Shown here piece after piece: positions 27,178 to 39,330 of a stretch of 64,000 nt of DNA (its first letter is position 1; each line of letters begins with the position of its first letter). Origin of the DNA: Gandjariella thermophila. GTDB taxonomy: Bacteria > Actinomycetota > Actinomycetes > Mycobacteriales > Pseudonocardiaceae. The translations under genes and the position numbers were made by a program. The notes below the pieces were generated by a model. It had not been told where the DNA came from, did no database searches, and worked only from the letters and a program-made list of their open reading frames with translations. The stretch covers positions 113,278-177,277 of the forward strand of contig NZ_BJFL01000008.1 in assembly GCF_005405885.1 (NCBI RefSeq), written 5' to 3'.

Positions 27178-28251
27178 TCAGCGGACCACGGCGCCGCGCA
27201 AGAGGATCCGGGTGGGCCGGCGCAGCGCGTCCAGGTCGGTCCTCGGGTCCTCGGCGCAGGCCACCACGTCCGCCGGGGCGCCCTCCACCAGGCCGGGCCA
27301 GCCCAGCCATTCCCGAGCCGCCCAGGACGCCGCGCCGATGGCCGCCTCGGCGGGCAGGCCGACCCGGTGCAGTGCGGCGATCTCGTCGGGTAGCCGCCCG
27401 TGCGTGATGCCGCCGCCGGCGTCGGTGCCCGCGTAGACCGGGATGCCGGCCTCGATGGCCGCGCCGATGGTGTCCGCGACCCGCGCGTGCAGGTCCCGCA
27501 TGTGTGCCGCGTAGGCGGGGTACTTGCTGGCGCCGTCCGCGATGGACGGGAAGTTGTCGATGTTGATCAGCGTGGGGACCAGCGCGGTGCCCCGGCGGGC
27601 CATCTCGTCGATGGTGCCGGCGGACAGCCCGGTGCCGTGCTCGATGCAGTCGATGCCGGCGGCGAGCAAACCGGGCAGCGCGTCCTCACCGAACACGTGC
27701 GCGGTGACCCGTGCCCCCGCGTCGTGCGCCACGCCGATCGCCTTGGCCAGCACCTCGTCCGGCCACAGCGGGGCGAGGTCGCCGACGGAGCGGTCGATGT
27801 AGTCGCCCACCAGCTTCACCCAGCCGTCCCCGTACGCGGCCTGCTCGGCGACCGCGGCCGGCAACTGCTCCGGGTCCTCCAGTTCCAGCCCGAGGTGCCG
27901 GATGTAGCGCTTCGGCCGGGCGATGTGCCGGCCGGCGCGGATGATCCGGGGCAGGTCCAGCCGCTCCTGCAGCGGCCGGGTGTCGATCGGTGAGCCGCAG
28001 TCGCGGATCAGCAGGGTGCCGGCGTCCCGGTCGGTCTCCGCCTGGTCGGCGGCCTCGTCCAACTCGACCGGACCCTGCGGGCCGATGCCGATGTGGCAGT
28101 GCGCGTCGACGAGGCCGGGCAGCAGGAAGCCGCCGTCCACCACGGTCCGCGCGCCGGGCACCGGCTCGGTGCGGATCCTGCCGTTGACCACCCACAGGTC
28201 GCGCTCCTCGTCGTCGGGCAGGACGACGCCGCGCAGGTGCAAGCCGGACAT
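27178..28251 (-). CDS. Amidohydrolase-family metal-dependent hydrolase
   Basis: A 357-residue TIM-barrel hydrolase of the imidazolonepropionase/prolidase-like branch. The metal ligands are the DAHCHIG motif after FLLPGLV, a Lys in GWVKLVGDYID, His in TAHVFGEDA and CIEHGTG, and Asp in YAGTDAGGGI. The small N-terminal beta sandwich (LHLRGVVLPDD...LWVVNGRI) is rebuilt at the C-terminus (RRPTRILLRGAVV). The substrate cannot be told from sequence. It lies 7 bases after ffh on the same strand, suggesting readthrough from the SRP gene, though a functional link is unlikely. Confidence 0.88.
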   Translation of the reverse strand: MSGLHLRGVVLPDDEERDLWVVNGRIRTEPVPGARTVVDGGFLLPGLVDAHCHIGIGPQGPVELDEAADQAETDRDAGTLLIRDCGSPIDTRPLQERLDLPRIIRAGRHIARPKRYIRHLGLELEDPEQLPAAVAEQAAYGDGWVKLVGDYIDRSVGDLAPLWPDEVLAKAIGVAHDAGARVTAHVFGEDALPGLLAAGIDCIEHGTGLSAGTIDEMARRGTALVPTLINIDNFPSIADGASKYPAYAAHMRDLHARVADTIGAAIEAGIPVYAGTDAGGGITHGRLPDEIAALHRVGLPAEAAIGAASWAAREWLGWPGLVEGAPADVVACAEDPRTDLDALRRPTRILLRGAVVR

Positions 28252-28258
28252 GAGCGGC

Positions 28259-29791
28259 CTACTTCTTGCCGAACTTGAGCTTGGACGGGTCGAAGCCGGG
28301 TGGCAGGTCGTTCAGCCCGCCGCCGAACCCGGGTGGTAGCTCGCCGCCGCCCTGGGGCATCGGGGGAAGGCCGGGCATGCCGCCGGGGAACCCGCCGCGC
28401 ACCTTGGGCGGGGTGGGGCCGCGGCCCTTGCCCTTCTTGCCCTTCTTCCCCTTCTTGCTCCTGCGGCCACCGCCGACGCCTGGCATGCCGAACCGGCCGG
28501 CCATCTGCTGCATCATCTTCCGCGCCTCGAAGAACCGGTCCACGAGGTCGTTGACCTCGCTCACGGACACCCCGGAGCCGCGCGCGATGCGGGCCCGGCG
28601 GGAACCCTTGATGATCTTCGGGTCGGCGCGCTCCTGCGGGGTCATGCCTCGGATGATCGCCTGCACCCGGTCCAGGTGCTTCTCGTCGAGTTGGGCCAGC
28701 GCGTCCTTCATCTGCCCGGCGCCGGGCAGCATGCCGAGCAGGTTGCCGATCGGGCCCATCCGGCGGACGGCGAGCATCTGCTCCAGGAAGTCCTCCAGGG
28801 TCAGCTCACCGCTGCCGATCTTGGCCGCGGCCTCCTCCGCCTGCTTGGCGTCGAACGCCTGCTCGGCCTGCTCGATCAGGGTGAGCAGGTCGCCCATGCC
28901 GAGGATGCGGCTGGCCATCCGGTCCGGGTGGAAGACGTCGAAGTCCTCCAGCTTCTCGCCGTTGGAGGCGAACAGGATCGGCTGGCCGGTGACCTGCCGG
29001 ACGCTCAGCGCGGCACCGCCGCGTGCGTCGCCGTCCAGCTTGGTGAGCGCCACGCCGGTGAACCCGACGCCGTCCCGGAACGCCTCGGCGGTGGTCACCG
29101 CGTCCTGGCCGATCATCGCGTCGACCACGAACAGCGTCTCGTTCGGCTGGACCGCGTCCCGGATGTCGGCGGCCTGGCGCATCATCTCCTCGTCGATGCC
29201 CAGCCGGCCGGCGGTGTCGATGACCACCACGTCGTGCTGGGCGCGGCGGGCCTCGTCGATGCTGCGGCGGGCCACGTCCACCGGGTCGCCCACGCCGTTG
29301 CCCGGTTCCGGCGCGAACACCGGCACGCCCGCCCGTTCGCCGACCACCTGGAGCTGGGTGACCGCGTTCGGCCGCTGCAGGTCGGCGGCGACCAGCATCG
29401 GGGTGTGCCCCTGGCCGGCCAGCCAGCGGGCCAGCTTGCCGGCCAGCGTGGTCTTACCGGAACCCTGCAGACCGGCCAGCATGATCACGGTCGGCGGGTT
29501 CTTGGCCAGATTCAGCCGCCGGGTCTCGCCGCCGAGGATACCGATCAGCTCCTCGTTGACGATCTTGACGACCTGCTGGGCCGGGTTGAGCGCCTGGGAC
29601 ACCTCGGCGCCCTTGGCCCGCTGCTTGACCTGCCCGATGAAGGAGCGCACCACCGGGAGAGCGACGTCCGCCTCGAGCAGGGCGATGCGGATCTCACGGC
29701 AGGTGGCGTCGATGTCGGCCTCGGAGAGCCGGCCCTTGCCGCGGAGGTTGGAAAGGACCGAGGTGAGCCGATCGGAGAGGGTGTCGAACAC
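28259..29791 (-). CDS. ffh: Signal recognition particle protein Ffh (SRP54)
   Basis: GTPase that binds signal peptides on the ribosome and delivers them to FtsY. The 510-residue protein has an N domain (FDTLSDRLTSVLSNLRGKG). The G domain shows GLQGSGKTTLAGKLA, DTAGRLGIDEEMM and TKLDGDARGG. The Met-rich M domain has KIIKGSRRARIARGSG and MMQQMAGRFGMPG. A tail of Lys/Gly repeats (KKGKKGKKGKG) and a Gly/Pro/Met-rich end close the protein. The GTG start precedes the N domain directly. The receptor gene ftsY lies 12 kb away in this window. Confidence 0.97.
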   Translation of the reverse strand: MFDTLSDRLTSVLSNLRGKGRLSEADIDATCREIRIALLEADVALPVVRSFIGQVKQRAKGAEVSQALNPAQQVVKIVNEELIGILGGETRRLNLAKNPPTVIMLAGLQGSGKTTLAGKLARWLAGQGHTPMLVAADLQRPNAVTQLQVVGERAGVPVFAPEPGNGVGDPVDVARRSIDEARRAQHDVVVIDTAGRLGIDEEMMRQAADIRDAVQPNETLFVVDAMIGQDAVTTAEAFRDGVGFTGVALTKLDGDARGGAALSVRQVTGQPILFASNGEKLEDFDVFHPDRMASRILGMGDLLTLIEQAEQAFDAKQAEEAAAKIGSGELTLEDFLEQMLAVRRMGPIGNLLGMLPGAGQMKDALAQLDEKHLDRVQAIIRGMTPQERADPKIIKGSRRARIARGSGVSVSEVNDLVDRFFEARKMMQQMAGRFGMPGVGGGRRSKKGKKGKKGKGRGPTPPKVRGGFPGGMPGLPPMPQGGGELPPGFGGGLNDLPPGFDPSKLKFGKK

Positions 29792-30300
29792 GGTGCCGCC
29801 AGACCTCGCAACGTCAGTGGTTCCCCGACAGTAGTTCCCCGACGAGGGTAACGGGCCGCGGCCGGCGGATGCGGCAGACACCGTTTCGGGGCGGCCCAAC
29901 CCCTCACTGGGCCGCCCCGAACGGCTCACGCTGCGACGGAGCCACGATCCCCGTCGCCACCCGGACCCCCGTGCCGGGTGCCTCCCCCGCCGCGTCGCGT
30001 CCCCCCGGGCCGCGGCAGGTCCCGGTGCACCACGTCACCCCCGGTCGTGGTGATCCCCTGCCGCGGTTCCCCCGTACCGCATCGGCAAGGAAGAGCCTGC
30101 CGGTTCGGCGGCCGGGGAAAGAGCGTGATCGCCCCCGAACCCGGATGGGTAGTGCTACGCAGTCCCGACCGGGTGCAGTCCCGCACGCGGGTGGCGGGGG
30201 CCACGCAGCACACCGCCCGCGCCGCGGGCGGGCGGCGCGGGCGGGAGCGGTCATTGGCCTCGGCGGCCTGGTGTCGTGGGCGGGGCGGGTAGGGGCCGGG
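29792..30300. other. Gene-free 509-base gap between glnD and ffh
   Basis: Several minus-strand frames are open, but none has family content or a ribosome-binding site. The stretch contains the strong hairpin listed next and a second one at 30028-30052 (CACCACG/CGTGGTG, 11-base loop). It should also hold the ffh promoter. A small RNA is possible here, but nothing identifies one. Confidence 0.5.
29886..29920 (-). terminator. Strong hairpin upstream of ffh
   Basis: Thirteen-base perfect arms, TCGGGGCGGCCCA and its complement, enclose a 9-base loop. Four more pairs form outside a one-base bulge. It lies about 380 bases after glnD and 95 before ffh. There is no U-tract. Terminating the amt-glnB-glnD transcript before ffh is the simplest role. 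Confidence 0.65.
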
Positions 30301-34417
<4,117 letters not shown>

Positions 34418-34463
34418 CCGTCCTCCCGTCCACGCTTGGTGCCGGTGAGGATCGGGGGACGCT

Positions 34464-34501
34464 GTTTCACCCGGTTTCGCCGTACGTTTCGCCGGCGTGA
34501 A
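34464..34501 (-). promoter_or_regulatory. Putative GlnR operator upstream of amt
   Basis: On the plus strand GTTTC occurs at 34464, 34474 and 34486, followed by GTGAA at 34497. These are four half-sites 10-12 bases apart, or TTCAC-n6-GAAAC plus two further GAAAC on the coding strand. The actinobacterial GlnR box is a run of gTnAC-n6-GaAAC units on an 11-base period. GlnR activates amt-glnB-glnD under nitrogen limitation. The spacing is not perfect. Confidence 0.6.
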
Positions 34502-34564
34502 CTAGCACCCCTGCGACGTTACGGCTGTGTTTCGTCCATGTCGCCCGGATGCTCACGGTCGGGT

Positions 34565-34580
34565 GGCCCGGCGCCGGGCC
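34565..34580 (-). terminator. Palindrome after aceB, possible terminator
   Basis: A perfect 16-base palindrome, GGCCCGGCGCCGGGCC, lies 75 bases past the malate synthase stop and upstream of amt on the same strand. There is no U-run. Confidence 0.4.
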
Positions 34581-34655
34581 GAGACGTCCGCGCTGGTCGC
34601 GGCCCCGGGCCCGGCGGCACGCGGCCGCCGGTCCGGCGCCGAGCCGCCCTCACGC

Positions 34656-36233
34656 TCAGCTGATGTGCTGGTAGGCCGGCAGGGTGAGGAAATCCACGAA
34701 GTGGTCGTTCACCGCGGTTTCCTCGAACAGGTTACGGGCCAGTTCGAGGTTCTTCTCGGGGACCTCGCCGCGCAGCGCGTCCACCGTCTCGGTGAGCACC
34801 GTGCGGACCAGTTCCGGGGTCACCCGCTGCCCGGTGTCCAGGCGGACCTCGTTGCGCACCCACTGCCAGACCTGCGAGCGGGAGATCTCCGCGGTGGCGG
34901 CGTCTTCCATCAGGTTGTGGATGCCGGCCGCGCCGTTGCCGCCCAGCCAGGAGGCGATGTAGCGGACGCCCACGTCGACCGCGCCGCGCAGCCCGGCCTC
35001 GGTGGCACGCCCCGGCGTGGCCGCCACGTCGAGCAGGTCGTCCGCGGTCACCTTGACGTCCTCGCGCAGCCGGTCCACCTGGTTCGGCTTCTCGCCGAGG
35101 ACCTTGTCGAACTCCTCCCGGCACAGCTCGACCATGCCGGGGTGCGCGACCCACGAGCCGTCGAAGCCGTCGCCGGCCTCGCGTGCCTTGTCGTCCCGGA
35201 CCTTCGCGAACGCCTGCTCGTTGACCTCCGGGTCCTTGCTCGGGATGAACGCGGCCATGCCGCCGATGGCGAACGCGCCGCGCCGGTGGCAGGTGCGCAC
35301 CAGCAACTCGGTGTAGGCGCGCATGAACGGGGCGGTCATGGTGACGCTGTTGCGGTCGGGCAGGACGAACGTCGAGCCGGCGTCGCGGAAGTACTTGATG
35401 ACACTGAACAGGTAGTCCCACCGGCCGGCGTTCAGCCCGGAGGCGTGCTCGCGCAGCTCGTAGAGGATCTCCTCCATCTCGAACGCGGCCGGGATGGTCT
35501 CGATCAGCACGGTGGCCCGGATGGTGCCGGGCTGGATGCCCAGCGCCTTCTGCGCGTGCACGAACACGTCGTTCCACAGCCGCGCCTCGAGGTGGCTCTC
35601 CATCTTGGGCAGGTAGTAGTACGGGCCGCTGCCCCGGTCGAGCAGCTCGCGGGCGTTGTGGAAGAAGTGCAGCCCGAAGTCGACCAGCGCGCCCACCACC
35701 GGCTGGCCGTCCACCAGGATGTGCCGCTCGTCGAGGTGCCAACCGCGCGGCCGGACCACGATCGTCGGCGGCTGGACGTCGGGATTCAGCGCGTAGTGCT
35801 TGCCCTCCGGCGAGGTGTACTCGATCTTCCTGCGCACCGCGTCGTACAGGTTGACCTGCCCGGCGACCACGTTGTGCCAGTGCGGCGTGTTGGCGTCCTC
35901 GAAGTCCGCCAGCCACACCTTCGCCCCGGAGTTCATCGCGTTGATGGTCATCTTGCGCTCGGTCGGCCCGGTGATCTCCACCCGGCGGTCCCGGAGGTCC
36001 GCGGGCGCGTCCGCGACCCGCCAGTCCGCTTCCCGGATCTCCCTGGTCTCGGGAAGGAAGTCCAGCTTCCCGGTACGCGCCGCGATCGCCCTGCGCTCGG
36101 CGCGGCGGGCCAGCAGCTCGTCCCGGCGGGCGGCGAACGTGCGGTGCAGGCCGGCCACGAACTCCAGCGCCGACCCGGTGAGGATCTCGTCCCCGCGCTC
36201 CACCGGCTCGCCGAGGACACGGACGTCGGTCAT
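34656..36233 (-). CDS. aceB: Malate synthase A
   Basis: Condenses glyoxylate with acetyl-CoA to malate, completing the glyoxylate shunt or assimilating glyoxylate from purine and allantoin breakdown. The 525-residue protein is the A isoform length. Segments are MTINAMNSGAKVWLADFEDA, VLIETIPAAFEMEEILYELR, LNAGRWDYLFS and ASWLGGNGAAGIHNLMEDA. The ATG (MTDVRV) sits 9 bases after an AAGAAGGTG ribosome-binding site; a GTG inside that site is not the start. It is divergent from an IclR regulator that probably controls it. No isocitrate lyase gene is nearby. Confidence 0.96.
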   Translation of the reverse strand: MTDVRVLGEPVERGDEILTGSALEFVAGLHRTFAARRDELLARRAERRAIAARTGKLDFLPETREIREADWRVADAPADLRDRRVEITGPTERKMTINAMNSGAKVWLADFEDANTPHWHNVVAGQVNLYDAVRRKIEYTSPEGKHYALNPDVQPPTIVVRPRGWHLDERHILVDGQPVVGALVDFGLHFFHNARELLDRGSGPYYYLPKMESHLEARLWNDVFVHAQKALGIQPGTIRATVLIETIPAAFEMEEILYELREHASGLNAGRWDYLFSVIKYFRDAGSTFVLPDRNSVTMTAPFMRAYTELLVRTCHRRGAFAIGGMAAFIPSKDPEVNEQAFAKVRDDKAREAGDGFDGSWVAHPGMVELCREEFDKVLGEKPNQVDRLREDVKVTADDLLDVAATPGRATEAGLRGAVDVGVRYIASWLGGNGAAGIHNLMEDAATAEISRSQVWQWVRNEVRLDTGQRVTPELVRTVLTETVDALRGEVPEKNLELARNLFEETAVNDHFVDFLTLPAYQHIS

Positions 36234-36447
36234 CGGAAGCACCTTCTTCTGGTCGCATGCGTTTCTACGGTGCGGACTGTAGTTTTTGCATCATGGAACC
36301 TCAACGCCTGTGAGGCACACCATTCAGTAGATCCCTCCTCTCTACAATCCGCAGCGGAAGAGCGGGGAGAGGAGCCGCAACGATCCTGCCGAGCGGCTGC
36401 GGGCGGACCGACCGCCCGCGGCGACTCGCGAAGGGAAAGGAGCCGCC
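36234..36447. promoter_or_regulatory. Divergent control region of aceB and the IclR gene
   Basis: This 214-base region is noticeably lower in GC around 36265-36350. It has inverted repeats CTAC-n10-GTAG (36265-36282) and GTAGA-n9-TCTAC (36327-36345), both sharing a GTAG core. IclR proteins bind such short palindromes in divergent promoters. The repeats are seen; binding and direction of control are inferred. Confidence 0.5.
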
Positions 36448-37227
36448 GTGGCGCCGGAGAAGCCCGCCCGCGAGCCCTCCAGCGGCGTGCAGTCGCTGCA
36501 ACGCGCGTTCAACCTGCTGGAGCGGTTGGCCGACGTGGGCGGCGAGGCCAGCCTCTCCGAACTCGCCGCCGCCTCCGGGCTGCCGCTGCCGACGATCCAC
36601 CGGCTCATCCGCACCCTGGTCACGCTCGGTTACGTCCGGCAGAACACCAACCGCCGGTACGCCCTCGGCGCCCGGCTGATCCGCCTCGGCGAAACCGCCA
36701 GCCGGCAGTTCGGCACCTGGGCGCGGCCGCTGCTGGCCGAACTGGTCGACGAGGTGGGCGAGACGGCCAACCTGGCGGTGCTGGAAAGCGACGAGGTCGT
36801 CTACGTGGCCCAGGTGCCGTCCCGGCACTCGATGCGGATGTTCACCGAGGTGGGCCGTCGGGTGCTGCCGCACGGCACCGGCGTCGGCAAGGCGATCCTG
36901 TCCCGGCTGCCGGTCGACGACGTGCGCGCGCTGCTGGCCCGCACCGGCATGCCGGCGTTCACCCCGAACACCATCACCGACCCCGAGGAACTGATCCGGC
37001 AGCTTCGCCGGATCGCCGAGCAGGGTTACGCGCTGGACGAGAGCGAGCAGGAACTCGGCGTGCGCTGCGTCGCCGTGCCGCTGGATGGCGGCCCCACGCT
37101 GGCCGCCGTCTCGGTGTCCGGCCCGCAGGGCCGGCTGACCAAGCAGGCCGTGTCCCGCATCGTCCCGGTGGTCCGCCGGATCGCCGACCAGCTCTCCCAG
37201 CAGGCCGCCCACCCGATGACCGCCTGA
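36448..37227 (+). CDS. IclR-family transcriptional regulator
   Basis: A 259-residue regulator. Residues 8-70 form the winged helix (SGVQSLQRAFNLLERLA, SLSELAAASGLPLPTIHRLI, TLVTLGYV). The C-terminal effector-binding GAF-like domain has VYVAQVPSRHSMRMFTEVG, LPHGTGVGKAILS, ELGVRCVAVPL and AAVSVSGPQGR. GTG start with an AAAGGAG ribosome-binding site. Facing malate synthase, it is likely a glyoxylate or allantoin-responsive repressor of the AllR type; the effector is an inference. Confidence 0.9.
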   Translation: MAPEKPAREPSSGVQSLQRAFNLLERLADVGGEASLSELAAASGLPLPTIHRLIRTLVTLGYVRQNTNRRYALGARLIRLGETASRQFGTWARPLLAELVDEVGETANLAVLESDEVVYVAQVPSRHSMRMFTEVGRRVLPHGTGVGKAILSRLPVDDVRALLARTGMPAFTPNTITDPEELIRQLRRIAEQGYALDESEQELGVRCVAVPLDGGPTLAAVSVSGPQGRLTKQAVSRIVPVVRRIADQLSQQAAHPMTA

Positions 37228-37242
37228 CCGGTGCGGACGCCG

Positions 37243-37614
37243 TCAGCGCTGCGGTTGGTCGTCGACCTGGACGACGTAGCGGTATCTGACAATCCTGCCG
37301 TGGCTGTCCTTGTCATCCAGCGCGTGGGTGACGGTGACGCCGTACCGGGCACCGCCGCGGGTCAGTTCGCAGCGGGTGCTGTCGTTCCTTCCCAGGAGCA
37401 GGAACGAATCCGGGCACTTCACGGTGTACGGGTCACCGCCGAACTTCCCGCTGAGCGCGCTGGAGACGTTCCGTTCGAGGTCGTCCCTGGACGTCACCGG
37501 GCGGACCGCCGTGAACGACGGGCCGCTGGTGGTCGTCGAGTACGTCCGGCAGCCACTGACCACCGCCCCGAGGCACAACACCGGCACCACGACCACGCGG
37601 ACGGTACGGAACAC
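37243..37614 (-). CDS. Small lipoprotein, DUF4333-like
   Basis: A 123-residue protein with a signal sequence (FRTVRVVVVPVLCLGAVVSGC) ending in a lipobox cysteine at residue 22. The mature part has two cysteines (VKCPDSF and TRCELTRGG) and the pattern C-x-L-T-x-G-G-x-x-Y-x-V-T-V seen in actinobacterial DUF4333 lipoproteins. It ends the six-gene minus-strand secretion module, 13 bases after the upstream gene, and is convergent with IclR. Function unknown; surface-anchored. Confidence 0.7.
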   Translation of the reverse strand: MFRTVRVVVVPVLCLGAVVSGCRTYSTTTSGPSFTAVRPVTSRDDLERNVSSALSGKFGGDPYTVKCPDSFLLLGRNDSTRCELTRGGARYGVTVTHALDDKDSHGRIVRYRYVVQVDDQPQR

Positions 37615-37627
37615 GCGGAGATACCTC

Positions 37628-38341
37628 TCATTTCCATACGTCGGCGGGGATCAGGTCGAGGATGTCGCAACGCAGGTCGAGTGCCGGGATCAACTCGGCG
37701 GGATCGCGGTGGTCACTCACCGGGTCCAGCACCTCGAGTTGGTCGCCGAGCAGCGCGAATCCCCGGAACTGCCGGTCCTCGTTCAGCAGGAAGTTGGTCA
37801 TCCTCGGGTTGAGCACGGCGCGGGCGAACCGCTCGTCGCCGGTGCTGACCTCGAACCGCTCGTCGAAGGCCGGATCGCCGATGCTCGGATACTGGCCGAG
37901 TGCCGCGTCCACGGTGCGCTGCGCCCGGCCCACCCGGCGCACGGTGAGCGGCGGCCGGGGCGCCGGCGTCCGTACCCAGATGCACCGCTGGGTGATCTGC
38001 TCGTGCCGGTGGTGGACGGTGAACGAGGCGGCCAGGAAGGGCCGGCCGCGGTGCGTGCCGGTGACGACGTCGCGGGCGGCGCTGGCTCTCGGCAGCGGGG
38101 TGAGCGGCTGTAACGGGTTCCGCTCGGTGAGCTGCACCTGGGCGTGGTACACGTCGACGTAGCGGTCGTCGCGCTCGGCGAAGGTCCAGCCCCGCCTGGC
38201 GGCCTCCTCCTGGAGCCGGCCCAGCGCCGCCTTCTCCGCCGCGGCGTTCGACCGGTTCAGCCAGATGACCAGCCACGCGATTCCGGCGAACACCAGCACG
38301 CAGCCGGCTCCGGCGATCGCGATCGCCACTCCGGGGCTCAT
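37628..38341 (-). CDS. Membrane-anchored protein of type VII module 1, DUF3137-like
   Basis: A 237-residue protein with one N-terminal membrane helix (residues 3-28) and a soluble domain. The core contains GTHRGRPFLAASFTV, FDERFEVSTGDERFARAVL and LNPRMTNFLLNEDRQFRG. This pattern, a strand-rich domain with FExxxxDxxFxxxxLxPxM, matches the 265-residue protein of module 2 in this window and the DUF3137 family. Function unknown. Its ATG overlaps the YbaB-like gene stop (ATGA). I infer an assembly or sensing role for the effector of the operon. Confidence 0.65.
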   Translation of the reverse strand: MSPGVAIAIAGAGCVLVFAGIAWLVIWLNRSNAAAEKAALGRLQEEAARRGWTFAERDDRYVDVYHAQVQLTERNPLQPLTPLPRASAARDVVTGTHRGRPFLAASFTVHHRHEQITQRCIWVRTPAPRPPLTVRRVGRAQRTVDAALGQYPSIGDPAFDERFEVSTGDERFARAVLNPRMTNFLLNEDRQFRGFALLGDQLEVLDPVSDHRDPAELIPALDLRCDILDLIPADVWK

Positions 38342-38817
38342 CGGCCGGGCCCGGGCCGCCGGAGCACGTTGAAGTCCTCGAAGTAGGTGTCCTCGACGGG
38401 TTCCGGCCGCCGGATGGCCATGGGCGGCGCGGGGTCCCGTGGGCGCCGGTCACCGAACAGCCGCTCGTCGGCGTCGAGCACCCGGTCGAGCAGTTCGGTG
38501 TCGCCCAGCCCGCGGCGGACGACCTCGGCCTGCTGCCGTGCCGCGGCGGCCCGTGCCGCGGCGATGGTGTGCAGGACGGTGGCCGACAGGGCCGCCGGCG
38601 CGATGGCGCGGACCTGCTCGCTGAACGTGATCGAGGTGATCTCGCCGCCGGGGCCGGCGACCACGGTCACCACCCCGTCCGGTGAGCTGGCGCGGCCCTC
38701 GACGCCTTTGAGTTCGTCGGCCATCCGCTGGTAGGTCTCCGCGCGCTGGCGGTTGTTCGCGGCCGCGGTGTCGATCGCCTCGATGCGGCGCAGCAGTTGC
38801 CTGGCGGTCTCACTCAT
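38338..38817 (-). CDS. YbaB/EbfC-family protein of type VII module 1
   Basis: A 159-residue protein. An N-terminal helix (ARQLLRRIEAIDTAAANNRQRAE) leads to the YbaB-like core SSPDGVVTVVAGPGGEITSI. A second long helix follows (TVLHTIAAARAAAARQQAEVV). The C-terminus is Pro/Arg-rich and ends FEDFNVLRRPG. Classic YbaB/EbfC binds DNA, but this gene is coupled at both ends by ATGA overlaps to proteins with type VII features, so a chaperone or adaptor role is more likely. It has a paralogue in module 2. Confidence 0.75.
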   Translation of the reverse strand: MSETARQLLRRIEAIDTAAANNRQRAETYQRMADELKGVEGRASSPDGVVTVVAGPGGEITSITFSEQVRAIAPAALSATVLHTIAAARAAAARQQAEVVRRGLGDTELLDRVLDADERLFGDRRPRDPAPPMAIRRPEPVEDTYFEDFNVLRRPGPGR

Positions 38818-39308
38818 CGAACACCCTCGGGGCGGATGGTGGAAAGGAACTTCTGGAACTCGCCGACGACCGCGTCGAACCGGTCGGGCAGCGCGGTCAG
38901 CACGATGTGCAGCACGGCACGGCGCCGCGGGTCCCGGGTGTCCCGCATGCCGAGGAACACCTGCAACTGGACCAGATCCGTGGGCCGGCCGTTGATGTCG
39001 AGGCGCATCCGGACGGCCTGGGTGAGCCCCGGGTTCGCCGGCGAGCCGACCTCGCTGCGCCGGCCCACCTTCACCTCGCGGGCACCGGTCCGCAGCCGGT
39101 CCAGCACCTCGTCGGCGACGGCGGTGAGCGGGATGTCCTCGCCCCGGACCTCGCCGCTGATCGTGATGTTCGTGGTGAACCCCTGGCTGGCCGGCGGGCG
39201 CAGCGCGACGAACGCGGCCTCGGGCGCGCCGACCTCGTCCGGGGGCACCGATCGCCACCCCTCGGGCAGCGAGAACTCGATGGGCACCGGAATCGTGGAT
39301 GCCACCAC
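38814..39308 (-). CDS. Mog1/PsbP-like (LpqN-type) protein without signal peptide
   Basis: A 164-residue protein beginning ASTIPVPIEFSLPEGWRSV. An alpha/beta domain continues with GFTTNITISGEV, LTQAVRMRLDINGRPTDLVQ, AVLHIVLTALPDRFDAVVG and EFQKFLSTIRPE. The layout resembles LpqN/Mog1-PsbP domains of mycobacterial lipoproteins, but no signal or lipobox is present, so it is cytosolic. Start is one of two adjacent GTGs after an AAAGAGG site. It lies between the effector and the YbaB-like gene of the same operon. Confidence 0.65.
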   Translation of the reverse strand: MVASTIPVPIEFSLPEGWRSVPPDEVGAPEAAFVALRPPASQGFTTNITISGEVRGEDIPLTAVADEVLDRLRTGAREVKVGRRSEVGSPANPGLTQAVRMRLDINGRPTDLVQLQVFLGMRDTRDPRRRAVLHIVLTALPDRFDAVVGEFQKFLSTIRPEGVR

Positions 39309-39330
39309 GTCGCCTCTTTCCGATCGGTCC

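Noticed and set aside
38338..38817. The YbaB-like gene as the usual nucleoid protein of the dnaX-recR operon
   Set aside because: No dnaX or recR is present, and the gene is coupled on both sides to type VII module genes. The protein also has extra N- and C-terminal parts.
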